Of a DNA stretch of 64,000 nucleotides, positions 10,201 to 18,987 are shown one piece after another (position 1 is the stretch's first letter; every line of letters begins with the position of its first letter). A program made the position numbers and the translations under genes. The stretch is from CAZWSX01 sp964636985 (GTDB lineage Bacteria > Planctomycetota > Planctomycetia > Pirellulales > Pirellulaceae). The stretch lies in assembly GCA_964636985.1 (NCBI GenBank), contig CAZWSX010000003.1, forward strand, positions 124,001 through 188,000, written 5' to 3'. Under the pieces are notes generated by a model, which searched no databases, was not told the DNA's origin, and worked only from the letters and a program-made list of their open reading frames with translations.

Positions 10201-11972
10201 TCCGCATGCGCTATCGTCGATCGGAAGCCGGAGAGTTGCTGGAGCGCCTTGAGACTGCTACGCGTGTGCCAGCGACACAAAAGGTGGAAGCACTCGCTCG
10301 CTGCTACGAACTCCTTGGCAATCAAGAAAAAGCGAACGAGTACTACCTGCAAGCTTTGAAGAACTCTCCCAAATCGCTCGAGCTTTCGCTGAGCTATTGC
10401 AAATTCCAGGCGCGCTTCGATGCGAAGGCGTCGATCGAGCGTTTGCGTGTAATGCTGGCGGACTCGCCACTTGAACCCGCGATCCTGCGGACGCTCGCGA
10501 GCGTACTGTTTACACAGGACGAGGCCGGTGCGACGGAAGCCCAAGAGTTGCTGCTAGCGGGCAGTTTACCCGACGATGATCGTGCCGAAAATCGAAGGAC
10601 CCTGATTCGCTTGTTGTCGACGCGAAAAGATGACAAGAGTCTCTTAAAGGCGATTGACGTCGCTAAGGAAGTCTTTGCCGCTTATCCGCACGAAGTAGGG
10701 GACCAACTCGCTTTGGCCGCTCTGTGGGAAAGCTACGCAAAGCTTGCAATCGAACCAGCGACGCGAGCCCAACGAATCGCGCAGGCCAAGGAAGTGTGGA
10801 AAAAGGACATCTCCACGGAAAATCAAGATCCGAGCGCCAAGCAACGTTACGCCGAGAAACGCGCGATGGATCTGGCTCGATTCGCGGTTCGCCAAGGCGA
10901 AGCCGATGCCGCAACCCGACTTGAGGAAGCCGAGAAGGTATTGAAAAAAGGACGTAGGGACGATGCCGGAGTCATCTCCGAATTCATGACGCTCAACGCC
11001 TCGAGTGGACGGATGGATAACTGGCAGACATGGGCCAATCGCCTTGATGAAATTGACACCAACAAGGTCCGCAGTACGGCCCTGCGGGCTAAGTTTCTGG
11101 TTCTCGAGGGCGACAATCAAACCGCCAAGGACTTGATCACACGGGTTTTGATCGCAGCCCGAGGCGCCTCCAAGGAACAACAGCGTCTCAGCCGAATCGA
11201 GACGGCGGGTCAGATTTATGCTGAGCTGGGGATGCACGAAGAAGCCGTCGCCTGGTTCAAGGATCTGGTGAAGGCCGACTCAAGCCGCTATCAACTTTTG
11301 GCGATTTCGCTGGCAAAAGCTGGCCGTGTGACAGAGGCCGTTGAGTTTTACAAAGAGATCTATGGATCGAAGAAGGATGTCGCAGTTCTGTATGCAATGA
11401 CCGACTTGGTCTCGACGTACGGCAAAAGCGCCGAGGCCATCAAGACGATCAGCGCGTTAGTGCAGGAGGCCAGGAAGGCCGCGCCGCGTAATCCCAAGCT
11501 CCTTGAAAGTGCCGCCGTACTCGAATTCCTTACGGCCAATCACGAAGGATCGGAGCGTTTATTGCGCGAAGCGCTGGCTATTGCGCCAAACGATGTGTCG
11601 ATCCTGAACAATTTGGCATGCGTTCTCGCGGACAAGGGAATTAAGCTCGACGAAGCCGTCACATTCGTTGACAAGGCGATCGCGATCCAGAGCGGCGAAG
11701 CCCCTTTGCTCGACACCAAAGGGATTGTGCTGCTGGCGAAAAAACAAGTCGACGAGGCCTTGCCGCTATTGGAGTTGGCCACGTCTCCTCCCAATAAAGA
11801 CCCCCGGCATCACCTGCATCTTGCGTTCGCCTACCTGAAAGAGAAGAAATACGAAGAGTGCAAGAAGCAGCTTGCAAAAGCAAAAGAGTTAGGCATCGAT
11901 ACCTTGACGCTGACTCCACTCGACGCCCGGTACTTGGAACAAGTCAAGTCAGGCAAGACCAACGACTCCTAA
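7254..11972 (+). CDS. Giant tetratricopeptide-repeat protein of the exopolysaccharide cluster
   Basis: At 1572 residues this is the largest product in the window. An N-terminal signal-anchor (about residues 7-27, VFALTVGTLIVVGALLYLL) is followed by helical repeats rich in Ala, Leu, Glu and Lys. Clear TPR units appear near the N-terminus (EDYLTASEKYQLALGLKKDD) and in the last 300 residues (NHEGSERLLREALAIAPND). Exosortase loci often encode a large TPR protein of the PrsT/EpsL-associated kind, thought to scaffold the assembly machine on the periplasmic side. It lies 44 bases after the BY-kinase gene and 23 before epsI, so it is probably co-transcribed. Its exact role is inferred from context only. 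Confidence 0.8.
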   Translation: MKRRASFAVFALTVGTLIVVGALLYLLHGRQVLATVKALSQEAEAAAETEDYLTASEKYQLALGLKKDDPELLVQRAMCYSKAAESREMRERAVNFLRKAIGTAPEEEKLALTAELGEHYLHLGRFGAVTTEAVRLLNVLNALKELKELKDSPEKSEKISALKNSPEVAAGYRLLALSLFENFQAGGIDGDQLPELSKECEEANIFQVIQRARALNPTDEKLTIALARVYRLAPALVEAEEKGKSEADRIAAANDVVDKFAKENDKNPKALLASAQYRRQFGIPGSKEDARAAIELDGDKRSTLRSAYFVLLPSGEKLEPAAYQEALELGEKLLQDSSIYDPVMSLSVGGTYYLAGNSQKAIETWKAGLEKTKSPLEQYGFLSYIADVQIADAQIADANLHKEAIAQAKATTAEAGEALEKARSSYVRGEDFRLQEGNQKLRESRVDILEGGSKSPIAKLQELVNTQDDAIDDATRLKAVASLADYYSKNVDFANAAELLDSAANKYRATGMNAAAGKAWLAANQLSKASRSFAAALEEAENNAATPETRIDLAATLLGIIARDRTRSLNDNQLTLEMDQLHRTLAGLEKNQQIDSTLLWRIAGMRSEWKRIQVEHKKWSQKDDGLAELQSVEDLGEHSPEAMAFASINYQRRDKTAEADRVLAKLKSLDPTSEFQYRTELQLAMLRNDVPQMLDVFGKMTNAVSPTERAQLAIDLSGHLRLTQIQPGQTGIDAARKIVVLELDRNPEVIGLWKLLVEIDVDRRDAKGIAETVEKLTKTSLSDKSALCYARIFKALTNPKATRKDLDDALNDQKLFANLRPHSFETETLLGLIEHQLGNYAQQHGLFSEQRGHYLEAVRAYVRAIKLGELRLLVYERVNDLLPKVKSDEFETSYLPENNFVLATSPKLTEIFATRKLKSGEAEAAIEQAKQAIEFRQNDASAHILYAQLLGAESRLIEAEQEFDRALKLDATSIKVWLEYFAFRMRYRRSEAGELLERLETATRVPATQKVEALARCYELLGNQEKANEYYLQALKNSPKSLELSLSYCKFQARFDAKASIERLRVMLADSPLEPAILRTLASVLFTQDEAGATEAQELLLAGSLPDDDRAENRRTLIRLLSTRKDDKSLLKAIDVAKEVFAAYPHEVGDQLALAALWESYAKLAIEPATRAQRIAQAKEVWKKDISTENQDPSAKQRYAEKRAMDLARFAVRQGEADAATRLEEAEKVLKKGRRDDAGVISEFMTLNASSGRMDNWQTWANRLDEIDTNKVRSTALRAKFLVLEGDNQTAKDLITRVLIAARGASKEQQRLSRIETAGQIYAELGMHEEAVAWFKDLVKADSSRYQLLAISLAKAGRVTEAVEFYKEIYGSKKDVAVLYAMTDLVSTYGKSAEAIKTISALVQEARKAAPRNPKLLESAAVLEFLTANHEGSERLLREALAIAPNDVSILNNLACVLADKGIKLDEAVTFVDKAIAIQSGEAPLLDTKGIVLLAKKQVDEALPLLELATSPPNKDPRHHLHLAFAYLKEKKYEECKKQLAKAKELGIDTLTLTPLDARYLEQVKSGKTNDS

Positions 11973-11995
11973 AGATCGCCACCATCAATCGAACT

Positions 11996-12658
11996 ATGTC
12001 GCAAGCAACTTCCCTATCGCGAATCGCACTCGTCCTTTTGACGAGCGTTGCGTCGATTGCTTTGGGTGTCGCGCACCAAAAGTTGACCGACCCGCGGGCC
12101 GCCGCCGAATCGATTCGACAAGCCACCAAATTATTGGCGGAGCCGTTTCCGGAAACTTTAGGTGACTGGGAACACACGGAGGGGGGCAAGCTGGACGACG
12201 ATAGCAACGTCATGCTCCAGTGCCATGGCTCGTTTGTAGGAACCTACACCAACAAGAAGACGGGTGGTCGTGCCAACGTCTTCCTGTTGCTGGGTAAGCC
12301 TGGCCCGATCGCAGCGCATATTCCGGAAGTATGCGTTCCTTCAGACGTGTACAGCCACTCGGAGCCCCAACACACGCCCCTCGATCAGGTGGAGAAATAT
12401 GGAGATTTGTGGGATTTAACGTTCACCTCCAAGGATGGCACTCGCAGTCCGTTTCGCTGTGTGTATGGTTGGTCTAATGGAGGACCCTGGTCCGCATCGG
12501 CCATGCCACGGATTGAATTTGCATCAAGCCCGTATTTGTACAAGGTTCAAGTTTCCTACTCGGCGCCTTCTGATTCGCCAGACACAGATGGGAGTTCACT
12601 TAATGACTTCCTATCCAAGTTTCTGCCCGAATGCTCGAAAAGGCTACGTTCGGAATAA
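11996..12658 (+). CDS. epsI: EpsI-like exosortase-associated protein (DUF3485)
   Basis: A 220-residue protein with an N-terminal signal or anchor segment (LVLLTSVASIALGVAH) and a periplasmic domain of the EpsI/DUF3485 type. Signatures include LGDWEHTEG, the HIPEVCVPSDVYSH motif and YGWSNGGPW. In other bacteria EpsI is fused to the exosortase or encoded beside it and supports exopolysaccharide production or protein sorting; the mechanism is unknown. ATG 11996 is chosen because the signal-like segment follows it directly; upstream in-frame codons overlap the TPR gene. The conserved Cys in PEVCVP is kept. Confidence 0.85.
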   Translation: MSQATSLSRIALVLLTSVASIALGVAHQKLTDPRAAAESIRQATKLLAEPFPETLGDWEHTEGGKLDDDSNVMLQCHGSFVGTYTNKKTGGRANVFLLLGKPGPIAAHIPEVCVPSDVYSHSEPQHTPLDQVEKYGDLWDLTFTSKDGTRSPFRCVYGWSNGGPWSASAMPRIEFASSPYLYKVQVSYSAPSDSPDTDGSSLNDFLSKFLPECSKRLRSE

Positions 12659-12678
12659 TCGTTTCCAGGAGAATGAGA

Positions 12679-13539
12679 GTGCCTAATTCGGAATGCTCCG
12701 TAATCGAGACCTCCTCCCCGATAGCTCGAAAGAGTCCGATGCGTCTAGGTTTCGCAGTGAGCTGGCTTTTCGCCGCGGCGATGATTATCCCCGCGACGCC
12801 CGTCATATTGATTTGCATTGCGCTGGTTCGGCTGAGCTCGCGGGGGCCGGGCGTCTACAAACAGCAACGGGTGGGGTTGCGCGGCAAAGTGTTCACCATG
12901 TACAAGATCCGCAGCATGCGAATCGATGCCGAAGCCAACGGCCCGACGTGGGCAGGCGTGGGCGACGATCCGCGCGTCACGTGGATCGGGTACTGGCTGC
13001 GGAAGCTTCACCTCGACGAACTCCCTCAGTTGTTCAACGTGCTGAAGGGTGAAATGTCGCTTGTGGGTCCTCGACCCGAGCGTCCCGAGTTTGTGGACGT
13101 CCTCTCGGAGCGGATCCCCGGTTACGAATATCGTTTGAACGTCCTTCCCGGCATCACGGGTTTGGCCCAAGTCAATTTGCCGCCGGATTCGGATCTCGAC
13201 AGCGTCCGCCGCAAGCTGGAACTCGACCGTCTGTATATTCAGACGGGAACGGCTTGGCTGGATCTGCGGATTATCGCGGCGACGGCGTTGCGGGTATTCG
13301 GGTTGCGAGGGGGGCGCGCGGTCGCTCTTCTGGGACTGCGACGCAAGGTAGACTTGAAGCATCAAGAATGCGGTGCTTTGGAAGAATCGACAGGTGGTCC
13401 CACGACCTTGGCCTGCATTCAGAGTGGCAAAGATCAGAACGGCAAAGATCAAAGCCACGAAAATACGCCGTCGCGCGATAGCGACTCATCGTTCGACTCT
13501 TACAAAGTCGAAAGTCGACGCCAGCCCGTCGCCTCGTAA
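12679..13539 (+). CDS. Initiating sugar-phosphate transferase (WcaJ/WbaP-type, polyprenyl-phosphate)
   Basis: A 286-residue bacterial sugar transferase. One N-terminal membrane helix (about 18-45) precedes the catalytic domain with motifs QQRVGLRGKVFTMYKIRSMR, LRKLHLDELPQLFNVLKGEMSLVGPRPERPEF and LPGITGLAQV. The enzyme moves a hexose-1-phosphate from a nucleotide sugar onto undecaprenyl phosphate and so starts the repeat unit. GTG 12679 is preferred: AGGAGA at 12667-12672 is 6 bases upstream, whereas it abuts ATG 12673. ATG 12631 would overlap epsI. Residues after about 225 are a low-complexity, Lys/Asp-rich tail not typical of the family. Confidence 0.92.
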   Translation: MPNSECSVIETSSPIARKSPMRLGFAVSWLFAAAMIIPATPVILICIALVRLSSRGPGVYKQQRVGLRGKVFTMYKIRSMRIDAEANGPTWAGVGDDPRVTWIGYWLRKLHLDELPQLFNVLKGEMSLVGPRPERPEFVDVLSERIPGYEYRLNVLPGITGLAQVNLPPDSDLDSVRRKLELDRLYIQTGTAWLDLRIIAATALRVFGLRGGRAVALLGLRRKVDLKHQECGALEESTGGPTTLACIQSGKDQNGKDQSHENTPSRDSDSSFDSYKVESRRQPVAS

Positions 13540-13616
13540 TCGTTGTGTTTCGGCGGGATGTTCGCGCGCCCCTTGTTCCGAGTATCCCCCGTAACCGCTA
13601 ACGCTTTCGACGCCCT

Positions 13617-14915
13617 GTGGATTTCTTCCTTTTCCTCGTCCTGAACGGCATCCTCTTCATTCGACCGGAAGAACTTATTCCGTCGATTGCGGGTTTGCAG
13701 CTTTACTACTGGGCGATCTGCGCGAACCTCATCATCTGCGGTGGAAAAGTTATCCACCAATTGCAGTCAAACGAACTGGCTAAGAACCCGGTGACGGTCT
13801 GTGTCCTGGGCGTTTTGGCGACGATCTTTCTGTCCCATGCCGCAAAGTTCGACCTCTGGAGTGCCCGAGAGGGGGCCTTCGCGTTCCTTAAGGTCGCTCT
13901 CTACTATCTGCTGTTGCTCAGCGTGATTCAGTCGCGGGAGCGCCTGATGTGGTTTCTTGGGGCGATTGTCATTCTGGTGCTCGTCACCAATGCAATCGCG
14001 GTCGCGCAGTATCACGGATGGGTTGAGATCGAAACCCTGCGGACCCTGATGGACCATGAGATCGACGAAGAAACAGGCGAACGCGTGGCGGTGCCGCGGA
14101 TGGTCGCGACCGGGATCTTCAACGATCCCAATGACTTGTCGATGATCATCGTGGCGGCACTGCTCATTTGCACCGCGGGGTTGTTCATCAAAGAACTGGG
14201 AGGGATCCGATTCGGGCTCCTGGCCCCGATCGCCTTCCTGTTCTACTCGCTGACGCTCACCCAATCCCGCGGCGGCCTGTTGGCCCTGATGGCGGGCTGC
14301 GGCACGATGTTTTACTTACGATTTGGCCTGTACAAGACGCTGCTGTTGGGATCGCTGGGATTGCCGGCGCTGCTCATGATGGGCGGGCGTCAAACCGACA
14401 TCGGCGGCGCCATGTCGGGCGGCACCGGAAATTCGCGGGTGGTGTTGTGGCTCGAAGGGATGGAAATGCTCAAAAGCTCGCCGTTGTTCGGGAGCGGCCA
14501 CAACATGTACGCGGAGGAAGCGGGGTTGGTGGCGCACAACTCCTTCATCCATTCGGCGGCGGAACTGGGATTTTTCGGCGGGATGTTCTTCTTAGGTGTG
14601 ATGGCGATTTCGCTCGTCACGCTATGGCAGCTCAGCAAACAGCGGGAAGCCATTGAAGACCCGATGCTCAATCAGGTCATGCCGTGCATTTTTGCGCTCA
14701 ACGTTGCCTATATGGTTTCGATGTTCTCGCTGTCGCGATGCTACGTCGTTCCGACGTTCCTCATTGTCGGCACCATTGTCGCGTATTTGCGATTGATTGC
14801 ATCGCCGAAGGCGTTTCCGCTTCCTCGCTTCGATGGAAAGATGATCCAGCGGCTTGTCTTGGGCGAAGTGGGAATGCTGGCCGCGATTTATTTGTTCACC
14901 AAAGTCGCACGCTAG
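13617..14915 (+). CDS. O-antigen ligase/polymerase-type membrane protein (Wzy-like)
   Basis: A 432-residue protein with about ten membrane helices and the family's large periplasmic loop, which carries the GxGHNMYAEE...HNSFIHSAAELGFFG signature of O-antigen ligase/polymerase proteins. In this setting it most likely polymerises lipid-linked repeat units, working with the Wzz/BY-kinase. The start is GTG 13617 (VDFFLFLVLNGILF); no strong ribosome binding site was seen. Ligase and polymerase cannot be told apart by eye. Confidence 0.85.
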   Translation: MDFFLFLVLNGILFIRPEELIPSIAGLQLYYWAICANLIICGGKVIHQLQSNELAKNPVTVCVLGVLATIFLSHAAKFDLWSAREGAFAFLKVALYYLLLLSVIQSRERLMWFLGAIVILVLVTNAIAVAQYHGWVEIETLRTLMDHEIDEETGERVAVPRMVATGIFNDPNDLSMIIVAALLICTAGLFIKELGGIRFGLLAPIAFLFYSLTLTQSRGGLLALMAGCGTMFYLRFGLYKTLLLGSLGLPALLMMGGRQTDIGGAMSGGTGNSRVVLWLEGMEMLKSSPLFGSGHNMYAEEAGLVAHNSFIHSAAELGFFGGMFFLGVMAISLVTLWQLSKQREAIEDPMLNQVMPCIFALNVAYMVSMFSLSRCYVVPTFLIVGTIVAYLRLIASPKAFPLPRFDGKMIQRLVLGEVGMLAAIYLFTKVAR

Positions 14916-14954
14916 ATCGATAGCCGCCTCGACTTCTCCTCATCAACAAACATC

Positions 14955-15641
14955 ATGACGACCACGAGCACCGAAAAAGTCGAGGTTCCGGCCAACTTTC
15001 ACAAGGGCGCTAAACCGACGTCGCATCAGTTGCGCCGCCGTCGAGCCGTGCTGAACATGCTGCAGGGCTTAAAGGGCAAGGTCCTTGATTTCGGCTGTGG
15101 ATACGGCGACCTCGCTTACGCGATTTCTGAAACCAACGAAGTCTGCGGAGTCGATCTCGATGCGCAGCGCGTGGCGTTCGCCGCCAAAGAATACGCGCCG
15201 CTCGAATTCAAACAGTGTTCGACGGACGATGCTCCGTATCCCGATCAATCATTCGACATCGTGGCCTCGATTGTCGTGATCAATTTCATCCCCGACGCCG
15301 CGAGCCATCTTCGCGCCATTCGTCGACTGCTCAAGGACGACGGGCATTTGATTCTGGCTTGTAAAAGCGACGATGTCCTGCGCAACGGTGTGCGACGGAT
15401 GTTCGGGCGGCCGCCTGTCCCGAGCAAGCTTCACATGCGCAGCCGTGAAGAAATCCGCCGGCTGCTGGCGGAGCATCATTTTTCCATCGAGCGCGAATCG
15501 TATTTCTACGATCCCCCGTTTTCCGGCTGGAAGAATCCGGGGGACGCGGCGTTTCGCACGGTAGAAGCGTTTCTATCGTTGGCGCAGGTCGCCAGCACGG
15601 CTGGATACTTTTTGATGTTGTGCAAGAAGCAACCGGCTTGA
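14955..15641 (+). CDS. Class I SAM-dependent methyltransferase
   Basis: A 228-residue protein with the Rossmann methyltransferase motif I VLDFGCGYGDLAYAI, an acidic ribose-binding strand CGVDLD, and the post-motif region FDIVASIVVINFIPD (Methyltransf_11-like). Such enzymes in exopolysaccharide clusters often methylate sugars or lipid-linked intermediates; the substrate here is not known. It sits 39 bases after the polymerase-like gene. Confidence 0.85.
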   Translation: MTTTSTEKVEVPANFHKGAKPTSHQLRRRRAVLNMLQGLKGKVLDFGCGYGDLAYAISETNEVCGVDLDAQRVAFAAKEYAPLEFKQCSTDDAPYPDQSFDIVASIVVINFIPDAASHLRAIRRLLKDDGHLILACKSDDVLRNGVRRMFGRPPVPSKLHMRSREEIRRLLAEHHFSIERESYFYDPPFSGWKNPGDAAFRTVEAFLSLAQVASTAGYFLMLCKKQPA

Positions 15642-15666
15642 TCAGCGATTGTCCGCATGGTTTGTA

Positions 15667-16785
15667 ATGAATGACGAAACACCACAACCGGATTCGCGCG
15701 AGTATGTGCCCGAACTAGACGGGCTGCGCGGACTGGCAATCTTGTCGGTGCTGTTCCATCATTTGTTACCTTCGGGCGCGCCGCACGTTGTTGAATCCAT
15801 CGCGTCGCGAGGCTGGCTGGGCGTCGACCTGTTCTTCGTGATCAGTGGTTTTCTGATCGCGGGAATCCTGGCCGATACTAAAGGCCGAAAACAATGGCTG
15901 CGGGTCTTTCTGTTTCGCCGGTCGCTTCGCATCTTTCCGCTGTACTATGCCTACTTGGGGTTCGTCTTCCTTGTCGCATTCGTCCTAAGCAGAAACGGCG
16001 GCAACCCGGAGGCCGTGGTCCCCAACGTGTCGCCGCTTTGGTTACTCCTATACGGCGGCAATCTGCTAGAGAGCGCCCTGGGGGTCGAAGTCCCGGTGCT
16101 GGTCCGGCATCTATGGTCGCTCAGCATTGAGGAGCACTTTTACCTCGTCTTCCCGCTGATTGTGGCGGTTTGCTCGCCGCGTCAGCTATGGGCGGTCCTC
16201 GTCGTGATCTTCGCCCTCGCACTCGGCACGCGATTGGCCTGCGCCTGGTACTTCCCCTTGAACCATCACCTGCAGTACCAACTTACGCCGTGCCGCATGG
16301 ATTCGATCGCAACAGGTTGTCTGCTGGCCCTGTTGTTCAGGGTTCCACACAGCAGCGAATTGCGAAAAAAGGCCGCGGTGGGGACGTTGGCGACTTGCAT
16401 TGTGCTTGCAGTCGTCATCGCATGGGTCGACGGGTGGGATCGCAAGGGGTTTGCGACGAAGACCTTTGGCTACACGGTTCTTTCGCTTCTGATGGCGGCG
16501 GTCGTGGCTTTGACGATTCACTACCGAAGGACGGCGGCGACCGGATGGCTTCGCTGGTCGTGGCTGACCTACGTGGGGCGAATTAGCTACGGTGCGTACG
16601 TAACCCATCGCGCGTCGCAGGTCGTCGTGAACAAGTGTGCCGCTTATGCTGGATTATCGGACTGGTATTGGTTGTTGATCGCCAGTTTTGCCGTATCGCT
16701 CCTTGTCGCGGCACTATCCTGGAACTGCTTCGAAAAACCATTCTTGAACCTCAAAAAGTTGTTTGTAGTCGACGCCGCTAAGTGA
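15667..16785 (+). CDS. Membrane acyltransferase (OafA/YrhL, acyltransferase family 3)
   Basis: A 372-residue integral membrane protein with about ten helices. The N-terminal motifs YVPELDGLRGLAILSVLFHH and GVDLFFVISGFLI, and the later LWSLSIEEHFYLVFP, are diagnostic of acyltransferase-3 enzymes, which O-acylate sugars, often with acetyl groups. ATG 15667 is chosen over TTG 15649 because the conserved sequence begins soon after it. It probably decorates the repeat unit. Confidence 0.9.
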   Translation: MNDETPQPDSREYVPELDGLRGLAILSVLFHHLLPSGAPHVVESIASRGWLGVDLFFVISGFLIAGILADTKGRKQWLRVFLFRRSLRIFPLYYAYLGFVFLVAFVLSRNGGNPEAVVPNVSPLWLLLYGGNLLESALGVEVPVLVRHLWSLSIEEHFYLVFPLIVAVCSPRQLWAVLVVIFALALGTRLACAWYFPLNHHLQYQLTPCRMDSIATGCLLALLFRVPHSSELRKKAAVGTLATCIVLAVVIAWVDGWDRKGFATKTFGYTVLSLLMAAVVALTIHYRRTAATGWLRWSWLTYVGRISYGAYVTHRASQVVVNKCAAYAGLSDWYWLLIASFAVSLLVAALSWNCFEKPFLNLKKLFVVDAAK

Positions 16786-16812
16786 CGACTGCTTCACCCA
16801 ACTCCACAACCC

Positions 16813-17949
16813 ATGCGCGTCCTCCAGTTCGTACTTTCGTATTCGCCCGGCGGCCGCCGAGAAGCGATTGCAACGCTCGCGTCGCGACTCAAGGCGGAGG
16901 GCGTCGAGTGCGATTTGTGCTGCGTCGATTCGCTTGATTGCCCGGAAAGTGAGATCGCCGAGAAGTTCCAATCGTGGTGGGAACTCAAGCCCAAGAGCGG
17001 GTCCGAGTCTCGCATGGACCAACTGCGGCGAATCGTTCGAGAGCGGCAAATCGACGTGATCCATTGCCACTGCGCGGCTAGCCAGTTCGTGGCCACAAGA
17101 ACCTTTTGGTGGAAGCGGTCGCCGCCGATTGTGATGACATTCCACAGGTCGCTGGGCATCGAATCGGCGCGGTGGCAAGACAAAGCACGCAATGCGTTCG
17201 CCGGCATGCGATGCGCGGCGATCATCGTCGGATCGACGGAACGCTGGCGGCATTACACGACCGAAAACTTCATTGCTAAGAAAAAAGTCATCCGAATTCC
17301 CTTTGGCATCGATGTCGCGAAATTCTGTGCAAATTCCTCCGCTCGGGGGAATGTCCGGCGCGAGCTAGAAATGGAAGAAAACGATATCTTGGTGGGAATG
17401 GTCGGACATTTCGGCCAGGAAAAGGGAGTCGACATTGGGCTGAGGGCCTTCGCCGAATGCGTGCGAAGGTCGAAAGCCAATCATCTCGGCTTGGTGGTGC
17501 TCGGGGGGGGAACGCCGGAGCAAGCCAACAAACTTCATGAGTTGGCGGCAAACTGTGGACCCCGCGTACGCTTTGCCGGCTTTCGCAAGGATCGCGAACG
17601 ATACTTTGCCGCAATGGACCTGTTCGTGCACACGCCCCGGCAGGAAGCGTTTGGGTTGGTTGTCGCCGAGGCGATGTCGACCAGCTTGCCCGTCATTGCG
17701 ACCGACGTGGGAGGCGTGTCGGACATTGTGCGACCGGAAGATACGGGAGTATTGGTACCCTCGGAAGATGTGGAAGCAGTCGCGCAAGCAATACAAAACT
17801 TAACAAACGACCGTGAGAAACTAACTCGCTTTGGAAAGCGCGGCAGGGAAGTCGCTACTATCGATTATGCGGCCGAAGTTTATGGCCGGCGCCATGTTGA
17901 AATGTACCGCACCATCCTTGAAGGGCGCATGGTAGCGAATCAAGCTTGA
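16813..17949 (+). CDS. Glycosyltransferase family 4
   Basis: A 378-residue GT-B protein. The N-terminal domain opens with QFVLSYSPGGRREAIATLA, with HCHCAASQFVATR after it. The C-terminal domain carries IPFGIDVAKF, GMVGHFGQEKGVDIGLRAFAEC and the donor-binding PRQEAFGLVVAEAMSTSLPVIATDVGG, where the Ex7E motif is visible. It transfers a sugar from an activated donor to the growing repeat unit; donor and acceptor are unknown. It lies 27 bases after the acyltransferase gene. Confidence 0.9.
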   Translation: MRVLQFVLSYSPGGRREAIATLASRLKAEGVECDLCCVDSLDCPESEIAEKFQSWWELKPKSGSESRMDQLRRIVRERQIDVIHCHCAASQFVATRTFWWKRSPPIVMTFHRSLGIESARWQDKARNAFAGMRCAAIIVGSTERWRHYTTENFIAKKKVIRIPFGIDVAKFCANSSARGNVRRELEMEENDILVGMVGHFGQEKGVDIGLRAFAECVRRSKANHLGLVVLGGGTPEQANKLHELAANCGPRVRFAGFRKDRERYFAAMDLFVHTPRQEAFGLVVAEAMSTSLPVIATDVGGVSDIVRPEDTGVLVPSEDVEAVAQAIQNLTNDREKLTRFGKRGREVATIDYAAEVYGRRHVEMYRTILEGRMVANQA

Positions 17950-17977
17950 ACTAACTCATCTTTGGAGAGCTCCTCAA

Positions 17978-18982
17978 ATGAAACCTGTTGTGACCATTGT
18001 GGTCGTGCCGCGAGATCGCTTCAGTAGCGCGGTCGACTGCGTTCGCTGCATCAAAAAGTACACGCCCGAAGCGTTCAAGCTGGTCATCCTCGACTTTGGA
18101 TACAGCTCGAGCACGCTTGACGCCATTCGCAAGGCCGCGGGCGACGCACCGTTGGAAATCGTGCAGTGCGGCCGCACCATTCCGATGATTGCGTTCGCCA
18201 GCTACCTGCCAAAGATCGATACCACGTATACGGCTTGGGTCGACAACGATACGTACGTCACCGAAGGGTGGATGACGGCGATGCTGGCTCGGGCGGCGCA
18301 GGGCGCGCGGGTGATTCTGCCGGTCACGCTCGAGTGCGAAGGGCTGGATGTCGACACCCGCAAGATCCCGCTGCGGAACCACGTGTCGCACTCGGAACTG
18401 CGAAAGGTCGACGTGGACGGCAAGGATTATGTTTTCGACTACAAGCCGTTTCGCCGCGCCGCACCGGAAGAACTCCCCCAAGAACCGCACGTGGTCGACT
18501 TCTTCGAGTTGCACACGTTCTTCGCGGAAACGGAAGTACTGCGCGAACTCGATCTGCCGGCGATGGTCGTGCGGGAACATATCGACATCGGCGTGCAACT
18601 CTATCACAAGGGAATCGATATCTGGGGCGAGCCCACGGCGATCGTCCACTTCGACAATATCAACGCCCGGCCCGGTTGGTCGGACCTCAAGTTCTTCTTT
18701 TTCCGCTGGGATCAGAAACTGATCGACCAGTCGCATCGGCTGTTCAAGGAACGGTGGGGATACGATTTTTACAACGAACGCTTCATGAAGAACTGGGCGT
18801 TCCGCCGCAAGGTGTACAGCGTCTGCCGCTTTCTCTTCATGCCGCAAAAGGTGTCCGACTTCATATCTCGCGGGATGGTGAAGCTATTCTGCACGCCGAT
18901 TCCGCCGGCCTTGCGACCCGATCCGTACACTCGATCGAGTCTGGTGCTCGATCGGCAACGCGACGTCGCCAAGGCGGTGTAA
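17978..18982 (+). CDS. Glycosyltransferase family 2-like protein
   Basis: A 334-residue GT-A-type protein. VTIVVVPRDRFSSAVDCVRC and FKLVILDFGYSSS resemble the GT2 nucleotide-binding half, and AWVDNDTYVTEGW supplies a DxD-like motif (DND). The C-terminal half, including VREHIDIGVQLYHKG, is less standard. The substrate cannot be assigned. The next gene starts 5 bases after the stop. Confidence 0.75.
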   Translation: MKPVVTIVVVPRDRFSSAVDCVRCIKKYTPEAFKLVILDFGYSSSTLDAIRKAAGDAPLEIVQCGRTIPMIAFASYLPKIDTTYTAWVDNDTYVTEGWMTAMLARAAQGARVILPVTLECEGLDVDTRKIPLRNHVSHSELRKVDVDGKDYVFDYKPFRRAAPEELPQEPHVVDFFELHTFFAETEVLRELDLPAMVVREHIDIGVQLYHKGIDIWGEPTAIVHFDNINARPGWSDLKFFFFRWDQKLIDQSHRLFKERWGYDFYNERFMKNWAFRRKVYSVCRFLFMPQKVSDFISRGMVKLFCTPIPPALRPDPYTRSSLVLDRQRDVAKAV

Positions 18983-18987
18983 CCCTG

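Noticed and set aside
18166..18987. An N-terminal extension of the GT4 gene overlapping the GT2 gene
   Set aside because: The extension is out of frame with the GT2 gene, has low-complexity Arg/Gly-rich sequence, and the GT4 core starts only after ATG 18988.
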